The notes under the pieces: model-generated
Seen by the model: only the letters and a program-made list of their open reading frames with translations
What the model was told of the DNA's origin: nothing
Database searches by the model: none
Shown here: in pieces, positions 24,091 to 31,870 of the stretch
How the letters are laid out: every line of letters starts with the position of its first letter
Numbering within the stretch: the stretch's first letter is position 1
Made by a program: the position numbers and the translations under genes
Source of the DNA: an uncultured Prevotellaceae bacterium
GTDB taxonomy: Bacteria > Bacteroidota > Bacteroidia > Bacteroidales > Bacteroidaceae
NCBI GenBank assembly: GCA_902762565.1
Contig: CACWOS010000026.1
Span: 1 to 64,000 of the forward strand
Direction of reading: 5' to 3'
DNA length: 64,000 nt

Positions 24091-24762
24091 ATGAAAGATT
24101 CAGTATTGATATTAAGCGGTGGTGTAGACAGTGTCACCTTATTGTACGATGAGCAAGAGCGCATCGCTCTGGCCATATCCTTTGACTACGGATCAAAGCA
24201 CAACAAACGAGAGATTCCATTTGCCCAGTGGCATTGTGAGCATTTGGGCATCCGTCACATCACCATACCTCTTGATTTTATGACCAAGTATTTCGTCAGT
24301 TCACTGTTAAAGGGTGGCGAGGAGATTCCTGAGGGTCACTATGCTGACGACAACATGAAGTCAACCGTTGTGCCCTTCCGCAACGGCATCATGCTGTCTA
24401 TCGCCGTGGGCATTGCAGAGAGCAATGGATTGAAATACGTGATGATGGCCAATCACGGTGGCGATCATACCATCTACCCAGACTGCCGACCAGAATTTGT
24501 CGATGCCTTTGACCAGGCTGCCTGCGCTGGTACCTTCGTCAACGTTCATCTGCGCTCACCTTACACCAATATTACCAAGGCCGATATTGCCCGTCGCGGC
24601 AAGGCTCTTGGCATCGACTACTCAAAGACGTGGTCATGCTATAAAGGTGGCGAGAAGCATTGCGGTAAATGTGGAACCTGCGTGGAGCGCCGTGAAGCTT
24701 TTACTGAGGCTGGCATAGACGATAAAACGGAATACGATGGAGACAATACCGATCTCCACTAA
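24091..24762 (+). CDS. queC: 7-cyano-7-deazaguanine synthase
   Basis: A 223-residue enzyme that makes preQ0 from 7-carboxy-7-deazaguanine, ammonia and ATP for queuosine synthesis. It has the PP-loop SGGVDS at residues 9-14. The zinc site near the C terminus is C-x7-C-x2-C-x2-C (CYKGGEKHCGKCGTC). Length is normal. The ATG at 24091 is preferred over an in-frame TTG at 24082, which lies inside radA. The last 4 bases overlap the convergent hemW gene. Confidence 0.95.
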   Translation: MKDSVLILSGGVDSVTLLYDEQERIALAISFDYGSKHNKREIPFAQWHCEHLGIRHITIPLDFMTKYFVSSLLKGGEEIPEGHYADDNMKSTVVPFRNGIMLSIAVGIAESNGLKYVMMANHGGDHTIYPDCRPEFVDAFDQAACAGTFVNVHLRSPYTNITKADIARRGKALGIDYSKTWSCYKGGEKHCGKCGTCVERREAFTEAGIDDKTEYDGDNTDLH

Positions 24763-25889
24763 GCCTGCATAAGTGATGACATGACGTAGTCACTGACAAA
24801 GAGTCCTTTCCTTGTCAGAACAAGACGGTTATCAGTGAGAAGTAAAATGTCGTCACTGAGGAATGGTTGCGCCTCCTGAATACAATAGTTACGCTCATCA
24901 TCACTGAGTGCGCTGAGATCAACGCCTTCGCAAGTGCGCAGCCCCAGCATAACTCGCTCGTTATAGAAGTCTGTAGCTGATAGTTCTTCTTCCTCGTTAA
25001 GCCGTTCGTCACGGTTGACAGCTGCAATATACTGTTGGATGTCGCTGACGTTCCATGAACGCAAGTGCCCGTCAAACGAATGCGCCGCAGCACCAAGCCC
25101 AATGTAGGGCACACCAGTCCAATAGCTGGAGTTATGACGCGAGCGAAAACCAGGGCGGGCGAAGTTGCTGATTTCGTAATGCTCGTATCCTGCAGCGGTC
25201 AATTTATCAATAAGCAGTTCGTACATTTTACGCTCGGTTTCCTCCTTACTATCATCGTATTCTCGTACTCGCTTATCGCCGTATCTACGATAAAGTTCTG
25301 TACCCTCTTCAATCATCAGGCAGTAAGCAGAGATGTGCTCTACATCGAGTTTAATTACCTCGTCAATGTCATGCACAAAATCATCAATTGTTTCATTCGG
25401 AAAACCATACATCAAGTCGATACTGATATTGCGAATACCGGCAGCACGGAGTATTGTGACGGCCTGACCAACCTGTGCAACAGTGTGTCTTCTGTTTAGC
25501 CACCGCAACCGTTCGTCGTCAAATGTCTGTGCACCCATGGATACGCGGTTAATACCGAGTTGGCGCAATGTGTCAGCATATGGAACAGACACGTCATCAG
25601 GATTCATCTCAATAGTAACCTCGGCATCGGGCTCCACCTTATTATATATATATATAGCATCGAAAAGCTGGTGCAATTGTGGAATTGTCAACTGTGAGGG
25701 CGTTCCTCCCCCCAAATAGACGGTACTTATGGTATCGTCCTTTGACATCTTACTCTGTCCAACTTCTACTAATTCCCTTATCAGAGCATCGACATATTGC
25801 TGGCGCAGGTCTAGACGCGTTGTAGAATAGAAGCCGCAGTAGATACAACGACTGGCGCAAAATGGGATATGAATATATAATCCAGCCAT
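24759..25889 (-). CDS. hemW: Radical SAM heme chaperone HemW-like
   Basis: A 376-residue protein of the HemW/HemN-like group. The radical SAM cluster motif CxxxCxxC is C11, C15, C18 in FCASRCIYCGFYS; GGGTPS binds S-adenosylmethionine. The C-terminal HemN-like domain (about residues 290-376) is intact. HemW delivers heme to respiratory enzymes; true oxygen-independent coproporphyrinogen oxidase HemN is longer at the N terminus, so HemW is the better call. -7 box TACTTTTG at 25909-25916 on the minus strand. Confidence 0.88.
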   Translation of the reverse strand: MAGLYIHIPFCASRCIYCGFYSTTRLDLRQQYVDALIRELVEVGQSKMSKDDTISTVYLGGGTPSQLTIPQLHQLFDAIYIYNKVEPDAEVTIEMNPDDVSVPYADTLRQLGINRVSMGAQTFDDERLRWLNRRHTVAQVGQAVTILRAAGIRNISIDLMYGFPNETIDDFVHDIDEVIKLDVEHISAYCLMIEEGTELYRRYGDKRVREYDDSKEETERKMYELLIDKLTAAGYEHYEISNFARPGFRSRHNSSYWTGVPYIGLGAAAHSFDGHLRSWNVSDIQQYIAAVNRDERLNEEEELSATDFYNERVMLGLRTCEGVDLSALSDDERNYCIQEAQPFLSDDILLLTDNRLVLTRKGLFVSDYVMSSLMQA

Positions 25890-26040
25890 ATTGTAGGCAA
25901 TTTGTTTGCAAAAGTACTAATAAAGTTTAATATTTGAAAGCTTTCGTAGGTTTTTCGCGTGAAAATGTTTACCTTTAGCCTCGCTTTGCAGTAATAACTG
26001 CTGAGATTAGTCAAATAAACAACCTAAAATATTAAAACGT

Positions 26041-28200
26041 ATGAAAGTTTATCAAACTAACGAAATCAAAAACATTGCCTTGATTGGCAGTGCGGGTAGC
26101 GGCAAGACTACTCTTGCCGAAAGTATGGTCTACGAAGCTGGCATCATCAAGCGCCGCGGTACAGTAGAGGGTAAGAACACCATGAGCGACTACTTCCCTG
26201 TTGAACAGGAATATGGCTACTCGGTGTTCTCAACTGTTTTTCATGTAGAGTGGAACAACAAAAAGCTGAACATCATCGACTGTCCGGGTTCTGATGACTT
26301 CGTGGGTGGTTCTATCACTGCCATGAACGTTACCGATCAGGCCGTGATTGTGGTAAATGGTCAGTATGGCCCTGAAGTGGGTACGATGAATGCTTTCCGC
26401 AACACAGAGAAGCTGAAGAAGCCCGTTATTTTTTTGGTAAACCAGCTCGATCGCGACAACTGCGACTTCGACCAGATTCTGAATCAGTTGAAGGAGGTCT
26501 ATGGTCCAAACTGTGTGCCCGTTCAGTATCCTATCCAGACAGGTGCTGGCTTCAACAGCGTCATCGATGTATTGTTGATGAAGAAATACTCTTGGAAGCC
26601 CGAGGGTGGTGCTCCCATCATCGAGGATATTCCCGCCGACCAGTTGGAGAAAGCCAAGGAGTGGAAAGCCGCTTTGGTTGAGGCTGCTGCCGCTGGCGAC
26701 GACACGCTGATGGAGAAGTTCTTCGAGAGCGAGGACCTCAGCGAGGACGAGATGCGTGAGGGTATCCGCAAGGGCTTGGTAACACGCTCTATCTTCCCCG
26801 TATTCTGCGTCTGCGCAGGTCGTGACATGGGTGTTCGCCGTCTGATGGAGTTCCTCGGAAACGTGGTTCCCTTCGTCAGCGAGATGCCCGTCATCAAGAA
26901 TGCTGCCGGCAAGGAGGTTCCTGCTGACGCCAATGGTCCTGAGTCACTCTATTTCTTCAAGACCGGTGTTGAGCCTCATATCGGTGAAGTCCAGTACTTC
27001 AAGGTAATGAGTGGTGTTGTGAAGAGCGGTGACGACCTGACCAATGCCGACCGTGGTTCTAAGGAGCGTATGGGTACACTCTATGCTTGCGCTGGTGCCA
27101 ACCGTATTCAGGTTGATGAGTTGCGCGCTGGTGATATCGGCTGTACCGTAAAGTTGAAGGACGTGAAGACCGGTAACACCTTGAATGGTAAGGACACCGA
27201 CAACAAGTTCGACTTCATCAAGTATCCGAATAGCAAATTCTCTCGTGCCATCAAGGCCGTCAACGAGGCTGAGACCGAGAAGATGATGGCTGCTCTGCAG
27301 AAGATGCGCCAGGAAGACCCCACATGGGTTGTCGAGCAGTCTAAGGAGTTGCGCCAGATTATTGTTCATGGTCAGGGTGAGTTCCACCTGCGTACCTTGA
27401 AGTGGCGTATGGAGAACAACGAGAAGATTCAGGTCGAGTATCAGGAGCCTAAGATTCCTTATCGTGAAACTATCACGAAGATGGCTCGTGCCGACTATCG
27501 TCACAAGAAGCAGTCTGGTGGTGCTGGTCAGTTTGGTGAGGTTCACCTGATTGTCGAGCCATACACAGACGGCATGCCTGATCCTACCTCGTTCACCATC
27601 AACGGCCAGGAGTTCAAGATGAACATCAAGTCGAAGGAAGAGAAAGATCTGGAGTGGGGCGGCAAGCTCGTCTTCATTAACTCCGTTGTTGGTGGTGCCA
27701 TCGATATGCGCTTCATGCCCGCTATCCTGAAGGGTATCATGGAGCGTATGGAGCAGGGCCCGTTGACAGGTTCTTATGCCCGCGACGTTCGCGTGATTGT
27801 TTACGATGGTAAGATGCACCCAGTTGACTCTAACGAGTTGTCGTTCATGCTCGCTGCACGCAACGCTTTCTCGGCTGCCTTCAAGGAGGCCGGTCCTAAG
27901 GTGCTCGAGCCTATCTACGACCTCGAGGTGCTGGTTCCCGGCGACTACATGGGTGATGTAATGAGCGACCTGCAGGGACGCCGCGCCATCATCATGGGTA
28001 TGGACAGCGAGGCTGGCTATCAGAAGCTCTCTGCTAAGATTCCTTTGAAGGAACTCGCTTCTTACTCGATTGCCCTGTCGTCTTTGACTGGTGGTCGTGC
28101 ATCGTTCACCACACAGTTCTCAAGCTACGAGCTCGTGCCGAACGACATCCAGCAGGCTCTCATCAAGGAGCACGAAGCCGAGATGAAGGAAGAAGATTAA
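26041..28200 (+). CDS. Elongation factor G paralogue (EF-G2 type) with degenerate GTPase motifs
   Basis: A 719-residue protein with all five EF-G domains; domain IV begins near QVEYQEPKIPYRETI and the domain V end reads GRASFTTQFSSYELVPNDIQ. The P-loop is intact (G16-T23, GSAGSGKT). Other GTPase motifs deviate from standard EF-G. Switch I lacks the RGITI sequence. G3 is D80-C-P-G-S84-D-D-F instead of DTPGHVDF, so the catalytic His is Ser. G4 is N134-Q-L-D instead of NKxD. A Bacteroides EF-G paralogue of this kind is reported to support translocation without GTP hydrolysis under carbon starvation and in the gut; the motifs here fit that. It is monocistronic, with a strong terminator at 28213-28240. 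The 140-base upstream region holds a TACCTTTA element near 25971 and a small GCAGT/ACTGC hairpin; no certain promoter. Confidence 0.9.
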   Translation: MKVYQTNEIKNIALIGSAGSGKTTLAESMVYEAGIIKRRGTVEGKNTMSDYFPVEQEYGYSVFSTVFHVEWNNKKLNIIDCPGSDDFVGGSITAMNVTDQAVIVVNGQYGPEVGTMNAFRNTEKLKKPVIFLVNQLDRDNCDFDQILNQLKEVYGPNCVPVQYPIQTGAGFNSVIDVLLMKKYSWKPEGGAPIIEDIPADQLEKAKEWKAALVEAAAAGDDTLMEKFFESEDLSEDEMREGIRKGLVTRSIFPVFCVCAGRDMGVRRLMEFLGNVVPFVSEMPVIKNAAGKEVPADANGPESLYFFKTGVEPHIGEVQYFKVMSGVVKSGDDLTNADRGSKERMGTLYACAGANRIQVDELRAGDIGCTVKLKDVKTGNTLNGKDTDNKFDFIKYPNSKFSRAIKAVNEAETEKMMAALQKMRQEDPTWVVEQSKELRQIIVHGQGEFHLRTLKWRMENNEKIQVEYQEPKIPYRETITKMARADYRHKKQSGGAGQFGEVHLIVEPYTDGMPDPTSFTINGQEFKMNIKSKEEKDLEWGGKLVFINSVVGGAIDMRFMPAILKGIMERMEQGPLTGSYARDVRVIVYDGKMHPVDSNELSFMLAARNAFSAAFKEAGPKVLEPIYDLEVLVPGDYMGDVMSDLQGRRAIIMGMDSEAGYQKLSAKIPLKELASYSIALSSLTGGRASFTTQFSSYELVPNDIQQALIKEHEAEMKEED

Positions 28201-28212
28201 TTTCAAATAAAA

Positions 28213-28240
28213 AGGCTCTCCACACGGAGAGCTTTTTTAT
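28213..28240 (+). terminator. Intrinsic terminator after the EF-G2 gene
   Basis: GCTCTCC (28215-28221) pairs with GGAGAGC (28226-28232) around ACAC, followed by TTTTTT. Confidence 0.9.
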
Positions 28241-28273
28241 TTGTCTTATGCAATTGCAACACTACACTTTGAC

Positions 28274-29332
28274 TTAGTCAATGAATTTGACAAGTATTCG
28301 AAATACTTTGGCGGGCGCTGCCATCCACTGCTGCATGGCTTCTTCGGCATGCTCAGGTGTTACTTCGTTGCTAATCAAGATATCCCAGGGGATGGTGCCC
28401 TCCACGAGATTATCAATCTCGCGGACTCCTCCCTTCTTCTCCAGATAGCGAATCACGCCCTCGAAATCTTCTGGCTGTGCATTGCGTGAACCACGGATGT
28501 CGAGTTCTTTTTGTACGAAGAGTTTAGTGGTAAACGATACGTCCTGCTTGGCATAACCGATGCAGACAACGCGACCGGTAAAGGCCACCTCATTGACGGC
28601 CATCTGATAAGTGACAGGAGCACCGACGGCCTCAATAACAACATCAGGACCGGCACCATTTGTAATTTCCTGCAGACGCTCGTGGACATTCTCCTTGGCG
28701 GAGTTGATAGTGTACTCGGCACCAAGGCCACGAACAATAGCTAGTTTCTCGTCGTCCATATCGCATGCTATGACCTTCGATCCGCGCATAATAGCACGAA
28801 CAACAGCACCGACGCCCACCATGCCACAACCGATGACCATAACAGTATCAGTATCGACTACCTGTCCACGACTGACGGCGTGGAAACCTACCGACATCGG
28901 CTCAATCAGGGCAGCATGTTCGACAGTGATATTGCCAATGGGAATAACCTTCTGCCAAGGTACGGCGATATATTCTCGCATGGCACCATCACGCTGAACG
29001 CCTAGTGTTTCGTTGTGCTGACAGGCATTATAACGACGATTCTTGCACGAAGGACAGTGTCCGCAGTTGGTATAGGGATTAACGGTTACTGTCATACCGG
29101 CCTTCAGGTGAGCAGGTACATTAGCACCTGTCTCTGCTATCTCTGCACCAATCTCATGGCCAGGAATAACGGGCATCTTGACCATGGGGTTCAAACCGCG
29201 ATAGGTATTCAGGTCGCTACCGCAGAATCCGACGTAATGTATCTTGAGCAGCACCTCGTCTGCTCCGCATTGGGGTTTCTCAATGTCTACAACCTTCATC
29301 ACCGAAGGTTCTGTAATCTGTATTGCTTTCAT
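28274..29332 (-). CDS. Zinc-dependent medium-chain alcohol/sugar dehydrogenase
   Basis: A 352-residue enzyme of the sorbitol/threonine dehydrogenase family. Catalytic zinc site: C38 in VGFCGSDLNTYRG, with the GHEIGAEIAETG histidine-glutamate pair. Structural zinc: four Cys in NCGHCPSCKNRRYNAC. The nucleotide-binding motif is VIGCGMVGVGAV. It oxidises a secondary hydroxyl of a sugar, polyol or sugar acid with NAD(P). A longer frame upstream to 29419 would read through the 59-bp palindrome and lacks family similarity, so ATG 29332 is the start. Third gene of a likely operon with an amidohydrolase and an aldo/keto reductase; in oxidative L-fucose-type pathways a dehydrogenase of this kind acts late. 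The exact substrate is inferred only. Confidence 0.82.
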   Translation of the reverse strand: MKAIQITEPSVMKVVDIEKPQCGADEVLLKIHYVGFCGSDLNTYRGLNPMVKMPVIPGHEIGAEIAETGANVPAHLKAGMTVTVNPYTNCGHCPSCKNRRYNACQHNETLGVQRDGAMREYIAVPWQKVIPIGNITVEHAALIEPMSVGFHAVSRGQVVDTDTVMVIGCGMVGVGAVVRAIMRGSKVIACDMDDEKLAIVRGLGAEYTINSAKENVHERLQEITNGAGPDVVIEAVGAPVTYQMAVNEVAFTGRVVCIGYAKQDVSFTTKLFVQKELDIRGSRNAQPEDFEGVIRYLEKKGGVREIDNLVEGTIPWDILISNEVTPEHAEEAMQQWMAAPAKVFRILVKFID

Positions 29333-29348
29333 TATTTTTGTATTTTTT

Positions 29349-29407
29349 GCAGCGGACAACAACGGACAAACACGGACAGTCCGAAAAAGTTCGCTGTCGT
29401 CCGCTGC
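29349..29407. repeat. 59-bp intergenic near-palindrome, copy 1
   Basis: It begins GCAGCGGAC and ends GTCCGCTGC, and contains the inner palindrome CGGACAGTCCG. It is 55/59 identical to copy 2 (30336-30394). Three of its four differences weaken the outer stem. It lies 4 bases past the amidohydrolase stop and 16 bases before the dehydrogenase start. Confidence 0.9.
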
Positions 29408-29411
29408 ATGA

Positions 29412-30320
29412 TTATTCACTCATATTCTTAATGTATGGTAATTCTATTAATTCGCCGAAGCCGAAGAACTGCTTGGCATTGTCGCAAAGGAACAACTGCT
29501 TTTCGTCATTTGTCAGTTCCTTCGATTTCGTCACGAAGTCATACGACATCTTGTACGTGATGGCTGTGATGGTGCGCGGATAGTCCGAGCCCCACATCAA
29601 CTTGTGCCACCCCACCTCGTCAGCAGCTTCTTTAATAGCGCGGATGGCTGATGGGAAGGGGTAGAACTCATCGTTGAAAAGCCACGTGATGCCACCACTC
29701 TCTATGTAGACATTCTCATGGCGAGCAAGACGTATCTGCGACATCCAGTTCGGACGTGTCACCATACCAAAGTGACCAATAGCAATCTTCAGTTGAGGAC
29801 ATTCCTGAATGACAGTCTCCATCTGAGCCACCTGTGCGTCACCATCCATCAGTTCGATGCCAAGGATGATGTTGTGTTGCTCTATATAGTGGAACATCTG
29901 CATCATCTCGTCGTTCAAGAACTGTTGAGGCAGACGGGCTGCAGGAACCTTGATGCCACGAAAGCCCTGAGCAATAAGGCGCTTTGCCTCATCACAGAAG
30001 CCAGGATTGCGCAACTCAGGCATACCGAAACAGAAGAAACGGTCAGGATAGCGCTGCTGTACCTGCAAGAGATAACTATTCTGCAGGCCGTCGATGAACT
30101 CCTGGGTGATGACAGCCGCTGACACCTGCGCATAGTCCATATTAGAGAGGAAACGCTCAGCGGTATTCTGACCATCAATCATGTAGGGAGGCAACATCTG
30201 GCGCTCCTCTCCAAAGAACAGACTCCTGCTGCGGTTGGGCTCAAGAGGGTGAATGGGGGAACCATTTACCACCGTATCTACGTTAAGCCATAAGTGGGCG
30301 TGGGAATCGATAATCTTCAT
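29412..30320 (-). CDS. Amidohydrolase family 2 (lactonase-like) hydrolase
   Basis: A 302-residue TIM-barrel metal hydrolase. The N-terminal metal motif is DSHAHLW; further ligands are expected at IGHFGM and WGSDYPRT. This is the layout of amidohydrolase family 2, which includes L-fuconolactone and L-rhamnono-lactone hydrolases as well as decarboxylases. Flanked on both sides by 59-bp palindromes and placed between an aldo/keto reductase gene and a zinc dehydrogenase gene, it is best read as a sugar-lactone hydrolase in a nonphosphorylative sugar route. That role is inferred from neighbours. Confidence 0.78.
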   Translation of the reverse strand: MKIIDSHAHLWLNVDTVVNGSPIHPLEPNRSRSLFFGEERQMLPPYMIDGQNTAERFLSNMDYAQVSAAVITQEFIDGLQNSYLLQVQQRYPDRFFCFGMPELRNPGFCDEAKRLIAQGFRGIKVPAARLPQQFLNDEMMQMFHYIEQHNIILGIELMDGDAQVAQMETVIQECPQLKIAIGHFGMVTRPNWMSQIRLARHENVYIESGGITWLFNDEFYPFPSAIRAIKEAADEVGWHKLMWGSDYPRTITAITYKMSYDFVTKSKELTNDEKQLFLCDNAKQFFGFGELIELPYIKNMSE

Positions 30321-30335
30321 AATAATTGTTTTTGG

Positions 30336-30394
30336 GCAGCGGACGACAGCGGACTAACACGGACAGTCCGAAAAAGTCCGCTGTCGTCCGCTGC
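30336..30394. repeat. 59-bp intergenic near-palindrome, copy 2 (perfect 20-bp arms)
   Basis: The left arm 30336-30355 (GCAGCGGACGACAGCGGACT) is the exact reverse complement of 30375-30394. The 19-base middle contains CGGACAGTCCG, itself a 5-bp stem with a 1-base loop. It lies 4 bases past the aldo/keto reductase stop and 15 bases before the amidohydrolase start, the same placement as copy 1. A transcript would fold into a very stable hairpin; there is no T-run, so it is not a standard terminator. Confidence 0.92.
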
Positions 30395-30398
30395 AAAA

Positions 30399-31346
30399 TT
30401 ATGTGTTGGCCCAACTGACTCTCTGTTGGTCACCAATAATCTCGCGCACATCCTTCACCAATTGCTCATCCATCGGTTCCTCAATATAGGCGATGTTCGT
30501 CTTGATAGCCTCAGGACGCGTCGTACTAAATACGGTCGAAGCAATACGCGGGTTGCTACACGAGAACTGCATGGCCAATTTCTCGATGGGGTATCCCTTG
30601 GCCTTACAATACTCAGCAGCTTGTCTGCACACTTCAACCAATGGTTTGGGAGCAGGATGCCAGTCGGGCACACCACGCTCAGTCAGCAATCCCATAGAGA
30701 ACGGTGATGCGGACAGAACGCCAATGCCACGCTCGTCGAAGAAGTCCATGAAGTCAACAAGTTTGTCGTCGCACAGACAATAGTGGCAGAAGTTCATCAC
30801 ACTCTCCACCATCCCAGGCTCGGCATGTTCGATGACCCAGCGCAGGTTCTCCAACTGTAGGTCGGTAATACCAACATGCTTAACGACACCTTCCTTTTTC
30901 AATTCGTGTAGAGCAGGCAGAGTCTCGTCGACCACCTTTTGCAGTCCACCTTCCATACGTCCCTGAAACTCGATGTCGTGAACGTTGATGATGTCAATAT
31001 AGTCGATGTGCAAACGTTCCAGACTCTCGTACACGCTCTCCTTGGCGCGCTTAGCTGAGTAGTCCCATGTATTGTGACCATCCTCACCGTAGCGACCGAC
31101 CTTCGTTGACAAGTAGAATTTTTCACGAGGAATATCCTTCAAGGCCTTACCCAATACGATTTCAGCCTTATAGTAGCCGTAATAAGGCGATACATCGATG
31201 ATGTTAATCCCCGCATCTACTGCAGCGAAAACGGCATCAATACCACGATTCTCATTGAAAGAGTGGAACACACCACCCAAAGAAGAGGCGCCGAAGCCCA
31301 GCTCCGACACCTGCATTCCCGTTTTTCCTAATTGCCTATAATGCAT
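30399..31346 (-). CDS. Aldo/keto reductase (L-fucose/L-galactose dehydrogenase-like)
   Basis: A 315-residue NAD(P)-dependent oxidoreductase. It has the AKR catalytic tetrad region: DVSPYYGYYKAEIVLGKAL carries Asp and Tyr, LSTKVGRYGED the Lys, and DIINVHDIEF the His. In overall pattern (NENRGIDAVFAAVDAGINII, VSPYYG) it resembles plant L-galactose dehydrogenase and bacterial L-fucose/D-threo-aldose dehydrogenases, which oxidise the sugar to its lactone. With the lactonase-like and dehydrogenase genes behind it, it would catalyse the first step. It starts 35 bases after the stop of the small 31382 gene and has no promoter of its own that I can see. Confidence 0.82.
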   Translation of the reverse strand: MHYRQLGKTGMQVSELGFGASSLGGVFHSFNENRGIDAVFAAVDAGINIIDVSPYYGYYKAEIVLGKALKDIPREKFYLSTKVGRYGEDGHNTWDYSAKRAKESVYESLERLHIDYIDIINVHDIEFQGRMEGGLQKVVDETLPALHELKKEGVVKHVGITDLQLENLRWVIEHAEPGMVESVMNFCHYCLCDDKLVDFMDFFDERGIGVLSASPFSMGLLTERGVPDWHPAPKPLVEVCRQAAEYCKAKGYPIEKLAMQFSCSNPRIASTVFSTTRPEAIKTNIAYIEEPMDEQLVKDVREIIGDQQRVSWANT

Positions 31347-31381
31347 ATACTTCTATTTTTATGCAACAGACTGCAAATAAA

Positions 31382-31636
31382 TTATAGCGGCATCATGTCA
31401 CGCTCGTCGGGGCGGTGAGCCTTACCATCTTCACCCAAAACATACACTTGCAGGTCCTCGAAGTATCCGCCCGTCTGCTCAATCAGCTTCTTCAGTTCGT
31501 TCTTCGTGTCCTCGAAGCCCTTGAACTCCTTTGCTGTTGCCAGATGGTTGGTAAACTCCAGTTTCTTATTCTCGGTGTCCAATACTGAGATCCACTCATC
31601 TTTCGTGCGGTCTCCAATTAAGAATTTCTTGCTCAT
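31382..31636 (-). CDS. Small hypothetical protein (84 residues)
   Basis: An 84-residue soluble, acidic/lysine-rich protein without cysteines, signal peptide or membrane segment. Residues about 36-66 look helical (FKGFEDTKNELKKLIEQTGG). I do not recognise the family. It is probably real: it has a textbook promoter (31669-31699) 32 bases upstream and sits at the head of the aldo/keto reductase operon. Confidence 0.7.
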   Translation of the reverse strand: MSKKFLIGDRTKDEWISVLDTENKKLEFTNHLATAKEFKGFEDTKNELKKLIEQTGGYFEDLQVYVLGEDGKAHRPDERDMMPL

Positions 31637-31668
31637 AGTTTTTTCGATTTAAACTGTTTTCGTGGTGC

Positions 31669-31699
31669 AAAGATAGTGCAAATCGAGTGAAATGCAAAA
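31669..31699 (-). promoter_or_regulatory. Promoter of the 31382 gene and probably the sugar-dehydrogenase operon
   Basis: TTTG (31699-31696), 19-base spacer, TATCTTTG (31676-31669) on the minus strand. Confidence 0.8.
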
Positions 31700-31769
31700 T
31701 AAATCGCGATTTATTTTCATTTCCGAGATGCAGCCTATCTTGTCCTTTTGGGGACAAAGGTACAACATA

Positions 31770-31853
31770 TTTATGAATTACGAATTACGAATTACGATTT
31801 TTTTCACGTAATCGTTATAATTCTCAATTGCCGATTGTCAATTCTCAATTATC
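31770..31853. repeat. AT-rich simple repeats upstream of the RNA methyltransferase gene
   Basis: Three tandem GAATTAC units (31774-31796) and later copies of TCAATTC/TCAATTG-type words. This is the same class as 481-515 and 14362-14396. Confidence 0.55.
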
Positions 31854-31858
31854 TTTCG

Positions 31859-31866
31859 TACCTTTG
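31859..31866 (+). promoter_or_regulatory. -7 box directly before the RNA methyltransferase gene
   Basis: TACCTTTG ends only 4 bases before ATG 31871. Transcription would begin at or inside the start codon region, so the mRNA is probably leaderless. Confidence 0.6.
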
Positions 31867-31870
31867 CACC

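Noticed and set aside
29333..29419. Upstream extension of the zinc dehydrogenase
   Set aside because: The extra 29 codons would translate the 59-bp palindrome; the conserved MKAIQITEP start is at 29332.
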